Source: CAZYMF01 sp964648215
GTDB lineage: Bacteria > Desulfobacterota > Binatia > HRBIN30 > JACQVA1
Assembly (NCBI GenBank): GCA_964648215.1
Contig: CAZYMF010000016.1
Span: forward strand, 1 to 46,006
Direction of reading: 5' to 3'
Length of the DNA stretch: 46,006 nt
This document shows positions 1-7,985 of this stretch, one piece after another; position 1 is the stretch's first letter, and each line of letters begins with the position of its first letter. Below the pieces are notes generated by a model. It ran no database searches. It was not told the DNA's origin and saw only the letters and a program-made list of their open reading frames with translations. Position numbers and translations under genes: made by a program.

Positions 1-238
1 CGGGCTTGACGAAACCGCCGCTGGCCAGCGACTCGACGTCGGCGCCGCTGGAGAAGGCGTCACCGGCACCGGTGAGGATGGCCACCCAGATGTCGGGGTC
101 GGCCTTCACCCGCCGCCAGCACTCGCGCAGCTCGTCCTTGAGCTGCTGGTTCATCGCGTTCTTGCGCTCGGGGCGATTGAGCGTGATGGTGGCGATGCGA
201 TCGGAGACGTCGAACAGAACGGTTTGCAACTCGGCCAT
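1..238 (-). CDS. Enoyl-CoA hydratase/isomerase (crotonase), 5' part only
   Basis: Translating the minus strand from the ATG at 236-238 gives an open frame running off the left edge (79 residues). It shows the crotonase N-terminus: a first beta strand, then TITLNRPERKNAMN, and a later AFSSGADV segment that matches the oxyanion-hole region (usually F-SAGAD-). The family hydrates, isomerises or cleaves acyl-CoA thioesters; substrate cannot be assigned because the second half with the catalytic acids is missing. AGGAG lies about 7 bases before the ATG on the coding strand. It lies downstream of, and on the same strand as, the amidohydrolase, separated by a repeat-filled 132-base gap. Confidence 0.85.
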   Translation of the reverse strand, partial: MAELQTVLFDVSDRIATITLNRPERKNAMNQQLKDELRECWRRVKADPDIWVAILTGAGDAFSSGADVESLASGGFVKP

Positions 239-255
239 CCAGTGCTCCTCGTAAG

Positions 256-364
256 AGTCGATAGTCAATAGTTGATAGTCGAACAGGCGTCACCCGGCGC
301 GCGCCAATCCGGCCATCGCCACCCGAACTATCAACTATCGACTATCAACTATCAACTATCGACT
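256..364. repeat. Inverted pair of TATCAAC/TATCGAC heptad repeats
   Basis: Positions 256-282 and 326-364 are arms of opposite orientation built from 7-base units (tatcaac, tatcgac and their complements), separated by a unique GC-rich loop of about 43 bases. The block fills the space between the amidohydrolase stop and the crotonase start. The AT-rich units contrast sharply with the surrounding GC-rich DNA. No coding potential is apparent. Confidence 0.8.
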
Positions 365-370
365 GCCCCC

Positions 371-1528
371 TCACAGCTTGTACAGCGCCGCCGCGTTGGC
401 GGCACAGATCTGGTGGCGTTCCGCGTCCGGCACGCCGGCGAACATCTCGGCGGCAACCTTCTTCGAGTACGGCCAGTCGCAGATGTGGTGCGGGTAGTCG
501 GTCGACCACATCATGCTGTTCAAGCCGACGGCGTGGCGGTTGCGAACGCCGTAGAAGTCGCGCACGAAGGTCAGCATCCAGTTGCGGTGGAAGTACTCGC
601 TCGGAACCATCTCCAGCTCGAGCTTGGCCCAGTGGCGGTTGCGGTAGTAGCGATCGTCCATCTGCTCGAGGAAATACGGCACCCAGCCGGCCCCGGCCTC
701 GACCGAGATGAACTTCAGCCGCGGGAACTTGTCGAACAGGCCCGACAGGATGGTCTCGGCGATGATGACCGGCATGTTGTTCATGCCGGCGCAGGAGTAG
801 CCGACCACCGTCTTCTGCCCCGAGGTGAGCAGGCCGGTCGCCTCCGAAATGCCGGTGGTGACCTTCTGCTGCGCGGCGTTGGCGGCCTGCTTCGAGGCCA
901 CGCCGAGGTGGATGCTGACCGGCATGTCGAGCTTCTCGCACTCGGCCCAGAAGGCGTTGTCCTCGACCGAGAGCGAGACGGCCCCGCTCGGCCAGCTCGA
1001 CAGGATGACGCCGCGCATCCCCATCTCCTTGGCGCGCCGCATCTCGGCGATCATGTTCTCGACACCGAGGTTGGGCATCTGGGCCAGGCCGATGAGCCGC
1101 TTGGGGTCGGGCTTCGTGTAGTCCTTGGCCATCCAGTTGTTGTAGGCCTGGATGCCGGCCTTGTGGAACTCGTCGTCGTCGTCGAGCATGAAGTGGCGCA
1201 TGGTGCGCTGCGAGGGGTAGAGCACCTCGGCGTCGACGCCGTCGGTCTTCTGCTCCTGCAGCCGCGCGCTGCCCTCGAACGCGCCGCGATTGATCTTGTC
1301 GTACCTCGCGCCCGTCCACTTGAACGCCTCGTAGGTGCGGCCCGGGTAGGTGGTGACCAGCCCCAGCGGCACCGGCGGGGTACCGGGGCGGTACTGCCAG
1401 GCGTCGCCGCCCTCGGCGTCCTTCACCAGCTGGGGCGCGCGCGGCAGAAACTCCTTCTCCAGCCACTTTTCCCACAGATTCGGCGCCTCGACGATGTGCG
1501 AGTCCGCGGAGATCAGCTCATAGCTCAT
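371..1528 (-). CDS. Amidohydrolase family 2 protein (TIM-barrel metal-dependent hydrolase)
   Basis: A 385-residue protein of the amidohydrolase-2 family (hydrolases and decarboxylases acting on aromatic or lactone substrates). The N-terminus ISADSHIVE is the usual metal-binding strand with a D-x-H variant, a central IHLG carries a ligand His, and near the C-terminus STDYPHH has the catalytic Asp region. No signal peptide, so cytoplasmic. The start at 1528 is preferred to an upstream in-frame ATG at 1624 because AAAGGAGG lies 8 bases before it and homology begins right after it. It is transcribed away from a Crp/Fnr regulator with 83 bases between start codons. A role in degradation of a CoA-linked or aromatic compound with the neighbouring crotonase is inference. 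Confidence 0.85.
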   Translation of the reverse strand: MSYELISADSHIVEAPNLWEKWLEKEFLPRAPQLVKDAEGGDAWQYRPGTPPVPLGLVTTYPGRTYEAFKWTGARYDKINRGAFEGSARLQEQKTDGVDAEVLYPSQRTMRHFMLDDDDEFHKAGIQAYNNWMAKDYTKPDPKRLIGLAQMPNLGVENMIAEMRRAKEMGMRGVILSSWPSGAVSLSVEDNAFWAECEKLDMPVSIHLGVASKQAANAAQQKVTTGISEATGLLTSGQKTVVGYSCAGMNNMPVIIAETILSGLFDKFPRLKFISVEAGAGWVPYFLEQMDDRYYRNRHWAKLELEMVPSEYFHRNWMLTFVRDFYGVRNRHAVGLNSMMWSTDYPHHICDWPYSKKVAAEMFAGVPDAERHQICAANAAALYKL

Positions 1529-1603
1529 GGCCCTTGCCTCCTTTGCTCCCCTTGGGGTTGCGCTGCCGATGCGCCTGGAGTAGGGCAAGCGCCAGACGCC
1601 GTC

Positions 1604-1619
1604 TGTGACCCATGTCACA
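1604..1619. promoter_or_regulatory. Perfect Crp-type operator TGTGA-N6-TCACA
   Basis: The 16 bases read TGTGACCCATGTCACA: both half-sites match the Crp/Fnr-family consensus exactly, and the perfect dyad extends to TGTGAC/GTCACA. The box lies between the divergent amidohydrolase and regulator genes and contains the regulator's predicted ATG (1612-1614), so a bound protein would block the regulator's own transcription or translation start. The regulator's recognition helix (SRERVSK) keeps the Arg and Glu that read TGTGA in E. coli Crp. Autoregulation is inference. Confidence 0.65.
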
Positions 1620-2325
1620 TCCACTCGGAACCGCCGCCGACCCCAGGGTGCGGGCCCGCATCGCCGCCGAGTCCGGGCTCGACCGGGCCACGGTCGAGGC
1701 GCTGCTGCGACCGGCGAGCATCCGTTACTTCGCGCGCGGCACGTCCATCTACCCGCAGGGCACGCATCGCGGCAGCGTGTTCGTCGTGCTCAGCGGCGCG
1801 GTCAGCGTTTCGATCGGCCTGCCCCACGGCGAGCAGATTCTGTGCGCCTTCTACCAGCCGGGAGCGATGTTCGGTTTTCCGATCGTCGAGGCCGAGCGCC
1901 CGCGGCTGAGCGCCGCCAACGCCTTCACCACGGCCACGCTGGCGGTGGTGCCGCGGCGCGAGTTCGAACGCGTCATCGGCGGCCTGGCACCGCCTGCGGT
2001 CATTCGCTTCTTCAACCGCGTGCTCGAACGGCAGGCGCGTTTCGCCATGCGGCTGGTCCACTGCGTCGCCCTCGACCTGCGCGGCCGCCTGGCGCTGACG
2101 CTGCTGGACCTCGCTCACTCTTTCGGGGTCCCCGAGAACGGAGGCGTGCGGGTGAACCTCCCCATCACACACGAGAACCTCGCCGAGATGGTGGGCGCCT
2201 CGCGCGAGCGGGTGAGCAAGAGGATGTCGGCGCTGATGGCCGACGGGCTGATCTCCTACGGTCGCCAGGCCGTGAGCTTGCTCGACCCCGCCGGCCTGCA
2301 GCGGGCGGCGACACCGGGCGGCTGA
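1612..2325 (+). CDS. Crp/Fnr family transcriptional regulator
   Basis: A 237-residue protein with an N-terminal cyclic-nucleotide-binding-type beta-barrel (about residues 30-115), a long dimerisation helix (about 125-160) and a C-terminal winged helix-turn-helix (about 185-225) with ENLAEMVGASRERVSKRMSA. Residues S197-R198-E199 and K203 align with the DNA-reading positions of Crp. There is no N-terminal four-Cys cluster, so it is not a classical Fe-S Fnr; the effector is unknown. No clear Shine-Dalgarno precedes the ATG, and an in-frame GTG at 1648 is an alternative. It is divergent from the amidohydrolase gene, its most likely target. Confidence 0.88.
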   Translation: MSHPLGTAADPRVRARIAAESGLDRATVEALLRPASIRYFARGTSIYPQGTHRGSVFVVLSGAVSVSIGLPHGEQILCAFYQPGAMFGFPIVEAERPRLSAANAFTTATLAVVPRREFERVIGGLAPPAVIRFFNRVLERQARFAMRLVHCVALDLRGRLALTLLDLAHSFGVPENGGVRVNLPITHENLAEMVGASRERVSKRMSALMADGLISYGRQAVSLLDPAGLQRAATPGG

Positions 2326-2340
2326 GGATACGGCCTGCTG

Positions 2341-2487
2341 TTGACCGCCTTCGGCTACTTCTCCAGGAACCTGGCCCCGCCGCCGTCGAGCCTGTGGTCC
2401 CCCGTCTTCGTCGTCGGACCACTCTCGCTCGCCTTCCCGCTTCTCGCCCTGATCGCCCGCCGCGCCCGGCGGCTGCCCGATCGGTAA
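2341..2487 (+). CDS. Possible small membrane protein or gene remnant
   Basis: From a TTG at 2341 an open frame of 48 residues encodes a short hydrophobic span (VFVVGPLSLAFPLLALIA) followed by a basic tail RRARRLPDR. It continues in the same frame after the TGA stop of the Crp/Fnr regulator with no intervening stop. No ribosome binding site is evident. It may be the end of a decayed membrane protein gene or chance; I recognise no family. Confidence 0.2.
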   Translation: MTAFGYFSRNLAPPPSSLWSPVFVVGPLSLAFPLLALIARRARRLPDR

Positions 2488-2507
2488 GTACTGCCAGCCG
2501 AAACAAT

Positions 2508-2704
2508 GATGGCGTATCTTCAAAGGTTTCCTCTCCCGGATGGGAGAGGATCAAGGTGAGGGGGATTTGAACACATGCCGAAGGCCATCCCATTTTCACG
2601 CTTCGAGTCTGCGCGGCGAAAGCACAAGGTGGGCTTCGCCGATCAATTTCGTCCCCCTCATCCTGACCTTCTCCCATCCGGGAGAAGGAACCTGATACGT
2701 CATC
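2508..2704. repeat. MITE-like element with 39-base inverted ends
   Basis: Arms 2526-2564 and 2653-2691 are near-perfect inverted copies, each centred on the palindrome CTCCCGGATGGGAG followed by a (g)gtcaggatgagggg-like tail. A further inverted match (GATGRCGTATC) lies outside at 2508-2518 and 2694-2704, and GTAAGTAC occurs beyond that on both sides at unequal distance. The 88-base centre has no gene. Structure fits a small non-autonomous mobile element; CTCTCCC-GGGAGAGG repeats of this kind are common in proteobacterial intergenic DNA. Confidence 0.65.
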
Positions 2705-2731
2705 GTACTTACTGTGGCGAGCGCCAAGGAG

Positions 2732-2855
2732 AAACCGGGAGAAGAACATGGAGAGTCGGGAACAGGAATTCGCAATGGAGACCCGGCCAATGTCGTGCCT
2801 TCGGTTTATCGGTTCTCCATTCCCCAGCTCTCGGTTCCCGGTTCTCCATTGCCCC
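2732..2855. repeat. GGAACCGG-type hairpin repeat, copy 1
   Basis: A left arm (2732-2790) made of degenerate GGGAAC/CGGAG/AATGGAGA/CCGGCC units is followed by a 20-base loop and a right arm of opposite orientation (2809-2854: CGGTTCTCCATT, CGGTTCCCGG). It ends directly at the stop codon of the secreted protein gene. Clear relatives lie at 28706-28800 and 33372-33471, sharing AATGGAGA-CCGGCC-ATG before the loop. Confidence 0.75.
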
Positions 2856-4046
2856 TCAGCGCAGCGCGAAGAACGCCTCCCCCACCGGCTTGCCGGCAAC
2901 GTCGACCTCGATGCGATAGGTCTGGCCGGCGCTCCACGCCTGGCCCTTGGTCTTGAGTCGGGACGCGAACACGCCCCGGCGAGCGTGATACCGCAGACGC
3001 GCCTTGCTCCCGAGGTCGATGGGAGTCTTCTCCGCCCCCTTCTGCGTCGAGAACACCTGAACGCTGACGTCGAGCTTCCTGCCCTCGGGACCGGTGATCA
3101 CGTTCCCCTTCTCGTCCTGTAGCTGGAACCGGACCCGGATCGTGCGCCCTCTGTGGAAGGGCCCCGCCGGCGACACGACGGTGGTGCCGTCGAAGATGGG
3201 AGCGACGAAATGGGCCGTCAACATGGGCACGACCGGAGGTGAAATGACGGCGGACACCTGGACCAGGAACGAGTCGATCTCGGCGGTCGAGTTTGCGCCG
3301 GCGCCGCTGCCGGAAGTGTTCTGGTCGTAGTCCGCCTCGAGCTGGAAGGTGCTGCCCAGAGGGATGGTGAAGGTGAGCGAGCCCGAGTCGGTGAAGGGGG
3401 TCGTCCCGGCAACCGTCTGGCTGGCCGTCCCCGACATCACGGTACCGAACGAGGTCGTCGCCACGTTCCACGAGGCGTTGGCGACGCTGGCGCCGGCAAC
3501 CGAAACGAAACCCGCAATGTCGCCGGTCACCGTCACGTCCGTCGGCGTGCCGGCGACCTCAGCGCCGCTCGGATCGACGTGGACGATCCACGCCGTCGGG
3601 CTGGTCGACGTGGTGTTACCGGAGAAGGCGAAGGCGTCGCTGGAGTAGGAGCCCGTCGGCGCCAGCGTCTCTCCGTGCGCCTGGACGAAGGTGTAGTTGA
3701 ACGGCGCCCCCACGAATCGTACCCCGGTGCCGAGCGGCGCGTTCAGATCGGTGGCCAGCTCCGCGGCGCCATAGACCATGGCGTCGAAGCTCGGTAGCTG
3801 CCCGGGGGGCGGCAGCGGGCCGTAGGCCGTATCGTTGCGGCTGTACGCGGAGGGGTCCATGATCAGATCGCTGGTCGTGTATCCCGACGCGTTGTTGGAA
3901 AATCCCACGAAGACTCTCGAGTCCGCCGGTCCGGAGTTGACGTAGGTGATGGTGATCGCGTTGGCGGCGCCGGCGCTCCAGAGCAGCGCCGCCGCGAGCG
4001 GCACGAACAGAAGGCGACGGACCAGGCTTGCAGAAACCTTTCCCAT
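2856..4046 (-). CDS. Secreted protein with C-terminal PxKF-like domain
   Basis: A 396-residue exported protein. Residues 1-30 form a signal peptide (basic MGKVSASLVRR, hydrophobic core, cleavage after AANA). The bulk is rich in Ser, Thr, Gly and Ala with many beta-strand-like stretches and no Cys in the mature part. The last 110 residues (PAGPFHRGRTIRVRFQLQD onward) resemble the PxKF-type Ig-like modules found at the end of surface proteins of environmental bacteria. No sorting motif (PEP-CTERM or LPXTG) is visible. GGGGGGAA lies before the ATG. Its role is unknown; extracellular adhesion or matrix function is a guess. Confidence 0.75.
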   Translation of the reverse strand: MGKVSASLVRRLLFVPLAAALLWSAGAANAITITYVNSGPADSRVFVGFSNNASGYTTSDLIMDPSAYSRNDTAYGPLPPPGQLPSFDAMVYGAAELATDLNAPLGTGVRFVGAPFNYTFVQAHGETLAPTGSYSSDAFAFSGNTTSTSPTAWIVHVDPSGAEVAGTPTDVTVTGDIAGFVSVAGASVANASWNVATTSFGTVMSGTASQTVAGTTPFTDSGSLTFTIPLGSTFQLEADYDQNTSGSGAGANSTAEIDSFLVQVSAVISPPVVPMLTAHFVAPIFDGTTVVSPAGPFHRGRTIRVRFQLQDEKGNVITGPEGRKLDVSVQVFSTQKGAEKTPIDLGSKARLRYHARRGVFASRLKTKGQAWSAGQTYRIEVDVAGKPVGEAFFALR

Positions 4047-4085
4047 GGTGTTCCCCCCTTTTTGAGCTTTTCGTTAACGCCGCAG

Positions 4086-4115
4086 TTTATAGTGGAACAC
4101 CGCGCGAAGATGCAA
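4086..4115 (-). promoter_or_regulatory. Predicted sigma-70 promoter of the secreted protein gene
   Basis: On the minus strand TTGCAT (4115-4110) is followed after 18 bases by TATAAA (4091-4086). Initiation would fall near 4079, giving a leader of about 33 bases that contains GGGGGGAA before the ATG at 4046. The local AT-richness in otherwise GC-rich DNA supports the call. Confidence 0.55.
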
Positions 4116-4174
4116 ACTCGTGGTAGCGGGGCGCTCCGTACACGGCCGCACCGAAGGCCCCGCGCCCGCGGCGC

Positions 4175-4699
4175 TCAACCTCGGCGGCGCGGCACGGGCG
4201 GTCGGCGCCGCATCGCCTCGCTCTGGAGAATCACCCCCACCAACACCAGGACCAGAAACGTCATCGTTGCCGCGGGGAGTCGGATCGACAACGCCTCCAC
4301 GATCAGACCGGCACCGACGGCGGACGAGAACAGGATCAATCCCCAATCGAAGAGAACGACGAACGCCAGCGCCCCCACGACCCCGCCGACGAGGCAGGCC
4401 ACCCAGAAGTAGCCCGTGGCCACCGGCGCCGGGACCCCGGAGAGCAGAAGGACCAGGTACACACCGGCGCCGAAGCCGGTGATGGCGATCAGCGCCTCCT
4501 GCACCAGATACGCCACGGCGGCACCGACCAAACCAACCGCGATGCCGATGACGAGCACCAGCAGCGGCGGCGAGCCGCGCAGAAGCTGCGCCGCGAGTTC
4601 CACGCCGAAGGAGAAGCCGAGCACACCGACGAACAGCCAGAACAGCCGCCGCCCGAGCAGCAGGGCACAGATTCCGGCAATCAGCTTCGCGACGATCAT
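4175..4699 (-). CDS. TM198/DUF4203-like multi-pass membrane protein
   Basis: A 174-residue protein almost entirely made of six to seven hydrophobic spans rich in Gly, Ala, Val and Leu, with short loops and a basic C-terminus (RRRPPVPRRRG). Small-residue patterns such as FVGVLGFSFGVE and ITGFGAGVYLV resemble the TM7S3/TM198-like family (DUF4203) of unknown function. Located in the inner membrane. It follows the methyltransferase-like gene by 27 bases on the same strand, so the two are probably cotranscribed. Confidence 0.7.
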   Translation of the reverse strand: MIVAKLIAGICALLLGRRLFWLFVGVLGFSFGVELAAQLLRGSPPLLVLVIGIAVGLVGAAVAYLVQEALIAITGFGAGVYLVLLLSGVPAPVATGYFWVACLVGGVVGALAFVVLFDWGLILFSSAVGAGLIVEALSIRLPAATMTFLVLVLVGVILQSEAMRRRPPVPRRRG

Positions 4700-4726
4700 G
4701 GGCCTTGTCCGTATCGCGGGTCCGTC

Positions 4727-5281
4727 TCAACCGGTGCGGCGGTGTGACCGCATCGTGGGCAGCCAGCGCGGAACGTGGCGGCAGTAGTCGTCGTAGGATT
4801 TGCCGAAGCGCCGGCGCAGCTCGGGCTCTTCCACGAAGACGATCGACAGGTGGGCCAGAGTGCTCATCGCGGCGGCGTACAGGGCGATGCCCAGGCTGGC
4901 GAAGTAGAGCGTCTCGGACCAGATGACGAGCAGCTCGCCAACCATGATCGGATTGCGGCTGAAGGAGAAGAGGCCACCGGTGACGAGCTCCCGGGGAGCG
5001 TCAACCGGAAGCGGCGTGCCGCGTCCCTGGCGGCTGAAAGTGTCGAGGCAGGCGAGCCAGATGGCGATGCCGGCGACGAAGAGAAGGCCCGCCACCCAGG
5101 TCCGCGTCGTTGCCGGCAGCGGCAGCGCACGGGGCAGCAGGTAGTGGGCGACCCAGGGCAGCGCGAGCATGAACACGCAGAAGAAGAGGGCGGCGTTGAG
5201 CAGCGACTTGGCCCAGAGGGCGGCCGTGCTGCGCGTCTCGCTGGGCCGGATCACGTCTTGAAGGGTTTGCCGAAGAGTCAT
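4727..5281 (-). CDS. Isoprenylcysteine carboxyl methyltransferase-like (ICMT/PEMT) membrane protein
   Basis: A 184-residue integral membrane protein with about four spans. The C-terminal half has the family signature: SRNPIMVGELLVIW, then EEPELRRRFGKSYDDYCRHV and PRWLP, which in ICMT and related enzymes forms the S-adenosylmethionine pocket and active site. Bacterial members methylate small lipids or unknown substrates since prenylated proteins are absent. The start at 5281 (GCAGGGGGCAGG just upstream) is preferred to an in-frame upstream start at 5458, which would leave almost no promoter for the divergent receiver gene. Confidence 0.75.
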   Translation of the reverse strand: MTLRQTLQDVIRPSETRSTAALWAKSLLNAALFFCVFMLALPWVAHYLLPRALPLPATTRTWVAGLLFVAGIAIWLACLDTFSRQGRGTPLPVDAPRELVTGGLFSFSRNPIMVGELLVIWSETLYFASLGIALYAAAMSTLAHLSIVFVEEPELRRRFGKSYDDYCRHVPRWLPTMRSHRRTG

Positions 5282-5478
5282 CCTGCCCCCTGCGTCGGTT
5301 GGTCGCCTGCGTCCGAGCGGTTCGTCTCCGTCCCGGGGGACGCTACGCCCTTGCGCTCCCGGAGTCCAGAACGCGAGACCCGTCGCACGCGCAAGGGAGC
5401 GGCCGTGGCCACGAGATCGGGAAAAATCCTCGACGAGCCGTTGAATCCGCGTGTGCACCGGCTCGTCTATGCAGGCGC

Positions 5479-5964
5479 ATGGTGAAGTCGCAGAAGACGA
5501 CGAGGGTCTTGGCCGAGGTATCGGAGCGGGTGGGGAAACGGAGAGAGATCGTGAAAGACAGTGTGTTGATCGTCGACGAGGACGTGAATGCCCGGATCAT
5601 TGCCGAGACGCTGCTGCAAACGCGCGGCCTGCCGGTGCGTGCGGTCGGCGACGGCATGGAGGCCTACGAGCTCGTCCGTCGCGAAGGTGCCGCGGTCGTC
5701 CTCCTCGACCTCGCGCTCAGCGGCATGAACGGCATGGAGATGATCCGCCGGCTGCGCGGGCGCTTCGAGGCCCTGCCTCTACCCAAGCAGCCCCGCATCA
5801 TCGTCGTCAGTGATCGGCCCGAGCCCGAGGTGGAACGCTTCGCCCTGCGGCTCGGCGCGGATGCGTTCCTGCGCAAACCGGTGGCGCCGGCCCGGCTGAT
5901 CGCCACGGTCGAGAGCCTCCTGGCCCTGCCGCACCCGCCCGCTTCGGTGGGCACGGCGGCCTAG
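5479..5964 (+). CDS. Stand-alone response regulator receiver protein
   Basis: Up to 161 residues containing a single CheY-like receiver domain: acidic pair in LIVDEDVN, phospho-acceptor Asp in VVLLDLALSG, switch Ser in IIVVSDRP and the conserved Lys in FLRKP. There is no output domain and no histidine kinase nearby, so it may act through protein contacts in an unlinked phosphorelay. Start is uncertain: ATG at 5479 is used here, but a GTG at 5551 with GGAGAGAG seven bases upstream sits right before the first beta strand and may be the true start. Confidence 0.85.
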   Translation: MVKSQKTTRVLAEVSERVGKRREIVKDSVLIVDEDVNARIIAETLLQTRGLPVRAVGDGMEAYELVRREGAAVVLLDLALSGMNGMEMIRRLRGRFEALPLPKQPRIIVVSDRPEPEVERFALRLGADAFLRKPVAPARLIATVESLLALPHPPASVGTAA

Positions 5965-5980
5965 CCGGCACCACACCCGA

Positions 5981-7042
5981 CTACGGGTGCAAGCCGGCGC
6001 CTTCGAGACCGGTCTCCTCGGGGAGCCCGAACATGCAGTTCAGGTTCTGGATCGCCGAGCTGGCGGCACCCTTCCCCAGATTGTCGAGGGCGCCGAAGGC
6101 TACCACCCGCCCACGGCGCTCGTCGACGTCGACGCCGAGATGAACGAAGTTCGAGCCGGCGACGGCGGCAACGCTGGGATAAGGGAGGTACTGCCAGCCG
6201 ACGTTCGCTTCCTTCTCCAGACCGATCACGCGCACGAAAGGCTCGTCGCGATAGAAGTCGCGGTACAGCGCCAGCACCTCGGCGCGGCTCGTCTTGCGCC
6301 GGAGAAAACCGTGGCCATTGGCGAGAATGCCGCGTGACAAGGGCGCGTAGTAGGGCGTGAAGTGCACCGTCACCGGCGATCCGGCCACGGCGCTCAGCTC
6401 CTGCTCGATCTCGTAGCTGTGGCGGTGATCGACGACGTTGTACGGGAAGACGCTGCTGCCGATCTCGCTGTGATGCGTTGCCACGCTCGGCTCGGCGCCG
6501 GCGCCCGAGGTCCCCGACAGGCCATCGACGACGATCCGATCGACGTCGATCAGACGCTCCTTCACCAGGGGGGCCAGAGTCAGAATGGCGGCATAGGCGA
6601 AGCAGCCGGGGTTGGCGACGAGCCGGGCGCGGCGGATCTCCTCCCGGTGCAGCTCGGTGACGCCGTAGGGCGCCTCTTCCACCAGGGGCCAATCGACGTG
6701 GCGGGTGCCGTAGACCTGCTCGAACACCGCCGGGTCCTTCAAGCGAAAATCCGAGCCGACGTCGACCACCTTCGCTCCCCGCGCGAGGTAGGCGCCGGCG
6801 CGGATCATCGACTCGCGCGACGGCATGCACAGGAACACGGCGTCGCACGGGGTGGCCGCTTCCTCCCTGACGAAGGTCAGGCCGGTGCCCAAAAGGTTGC
6901 GGTGAACCCCCTCCAGATCCTTGTCGCCCCGCGACGTGGCCCAGGCGATGCGAAAACGCGGGTGGCGCAGGAGCAGGCGCAGCAGCTCGCCACCCGCGTA
7001 CCCCGACCCTCCCACGATGCCGACGGAGATGTCCTTTGCCAC
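5981..7042 (-). CDS. argC: N-acetyl-gamma-glutamyl-phosphate reductase
   Basis: Third step of arginine synthesis: NADPH-dependent reduction of N-acetylglutamyl phosphate to the semialdehyde, in the cytoplasm. The 353 residues have the usual length. The Rossmann motif GIVGGSGYAGGELLRLL is at the N-terminus, the catalytic Cys is C147 in ANPGCF, followed by GLSGTSGAGA and DHRHSYEIEQEL, the ArgC/LysY signature. No other arg genes are adjacent. A LysY role in an amino-carrier lysine pathway cannot be excluded from sequence alone, but no lysW-like carrier is seen. It is convergent with the receiver gene, 16 bases apart. Confidence 0.92.
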   Translation of the reverse strand: MAKDISVGIVGGSGYAGGELLRLLLRHPRFRIAWATSRGDKDLEGVHRNLLGTGLTFVREEAATPCDAVFLCMPSRESMIRAGAYLARGAKVVDVGSDFRLKDPAVFEQVYGTRHVDWPLVEEAPYGVTELHREEIRRARLVANPGCFAYAAILTLAPLVKERLIDVDRIVVDGLSGTSGAGAEPSVATHHSEIGSSVFPYNVVDHRHSYEIEQELSAVAGSPVTVHFTPYYAPLSRGILANGHGFLRRKTSRAEVLALYRDFYRDEPFVRVIGLEKEANVGWQYLPYPSVAAVAGSNFVHLGVDVDERRGRVVAFGALDNLGKGAASSAIQNLNCMFGLPEETGLEGAGLHP

Positions 7043-7127
7043 CAGCGGTCCTCCTCGCGTCCCCCGACGTTAGCCGCACCCGCGACGCGGTGAAAGGCTC
7101 TCGCCACGTTCGTGGGAGAGTCGGCCC

Positions 7128-7985
7128 TCACTCGGGCATCTCTTGCTGGAGATCGGCCTGCGACACGAACGCAACGACCCGGACCAGGGCGCGCCCTTGC
7201 ATCAGCACCTGCCCCCAGAGAAGGGAAATCGTAACCCAGCCGCCCGTGGTCACCGGGAGGAAGACGACCACCCCCTGGTAGACGACCCAGAACAGAACGC
7301 CGATCAGAAACAGCACCAACGCCAGCAGCGGCGCGCGCAGGTCGCCGACGAAGACGAACCACAGCGCCCAGGCGTAGGCGCGGATGGCGCCACGGTCGGT
7401 TCGCGCCGCGTACAGCCGCGCGTGATCGTGCACCGCCGCCAGCAACATCACCAGCACGGCGGCGAACAGTCCGAGGCCGGCGAAGGTGTAGCTGTACGGC
7501 GTCTCGTTCGCCGACTCCGACAGCCAGCGCGCCAGCAGGAAGCCGCCGCCGGCCAACACCGCCAGCACGGCGGCCAGCACCAGCATCGCCAGCAACCAGA
7601 GGCGGGTGAAGACCGGGTACAGCCTCAGCCCGGTGCGCCAGAACTCCGTCAGCTCGACGCGGCTCGACGGGTCGAGCGCGGTGCCGGCCACGCCGGCGTT
7701 GAGGCCGATCGAGAACACGAGCCCCACCACGATCATCACCAGGCCCACGAGGAGGAACATCGACAGCGATTCATGGTGATGCAGGAAGAGATCGACGAAG
7801 ACGTTGGCGTCGATATTCTTGATCAGCGTGCGCGACGCCAAGGCGGAGTTCAGGCTGAGGGCCAGCCACTTGCCGGCCACCAGGCTGAACGACAGGCCGA
7901 AGACGACCCCGACCACCCACAGCAGCAGGACGATCGGCCAGCGCCGCACGGCGCCGGCGAAGCCGGATGCCAACGCCCGCCCCAT
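7128..7985 (-). CDS. Multi-pass membrane protein coupled to M1 peptidase
   Basis: A 285-residue polytopic protein with about six hydrophobic spans (around residues 15-40, 75-100, 130-155, 170-195, 225-260) and charged loops including NIDANVFVDLFLHHHES. The ATG overlaps the TGA of the upstream M1 peptidase gene as TGATG, which fixes the start and indicates translational coupling. I do not recognise a named family. Because it is produced with a zinc exopeptidase that has an N-terminal signal segment, it may anchor or assist that enzyme; this is inference. Confidence 0.75.
   Translation of the reverse strand: MGRALASGFAGAVRRWPIVLLLWVVGVVFGLSFSLVAGKWLALSLNSALASRTLIKNIDANVFVDLFLHHHESLSMFLLVGLVMIVVGLVFSIGLNAGVAGTALDPSSRVELTEFWRTGLRLYPVFTRLWLLAMLVLAAVLAVLAGGGFLLARWLSESANETPYSYTFAGLGLFAAVLVMLLAAVHDHARLYAARTDRGAIRAYAWALWFVFVGDLRAPLLALVLFLIGVLFWVVYQGVVVFLPVTTGGWVTISLLWGQVLMQGRALVRVVAFVSQADLQQEMPE

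Noticed and set aside
2323..2487. Selenocysteine or programmed readthrough of the Crp/Fnr stop codon
   Set aside because: The in-frame extension is short, has no family match and no hairpin typical of readthrough signals was found; chance or gene debris is simpler.
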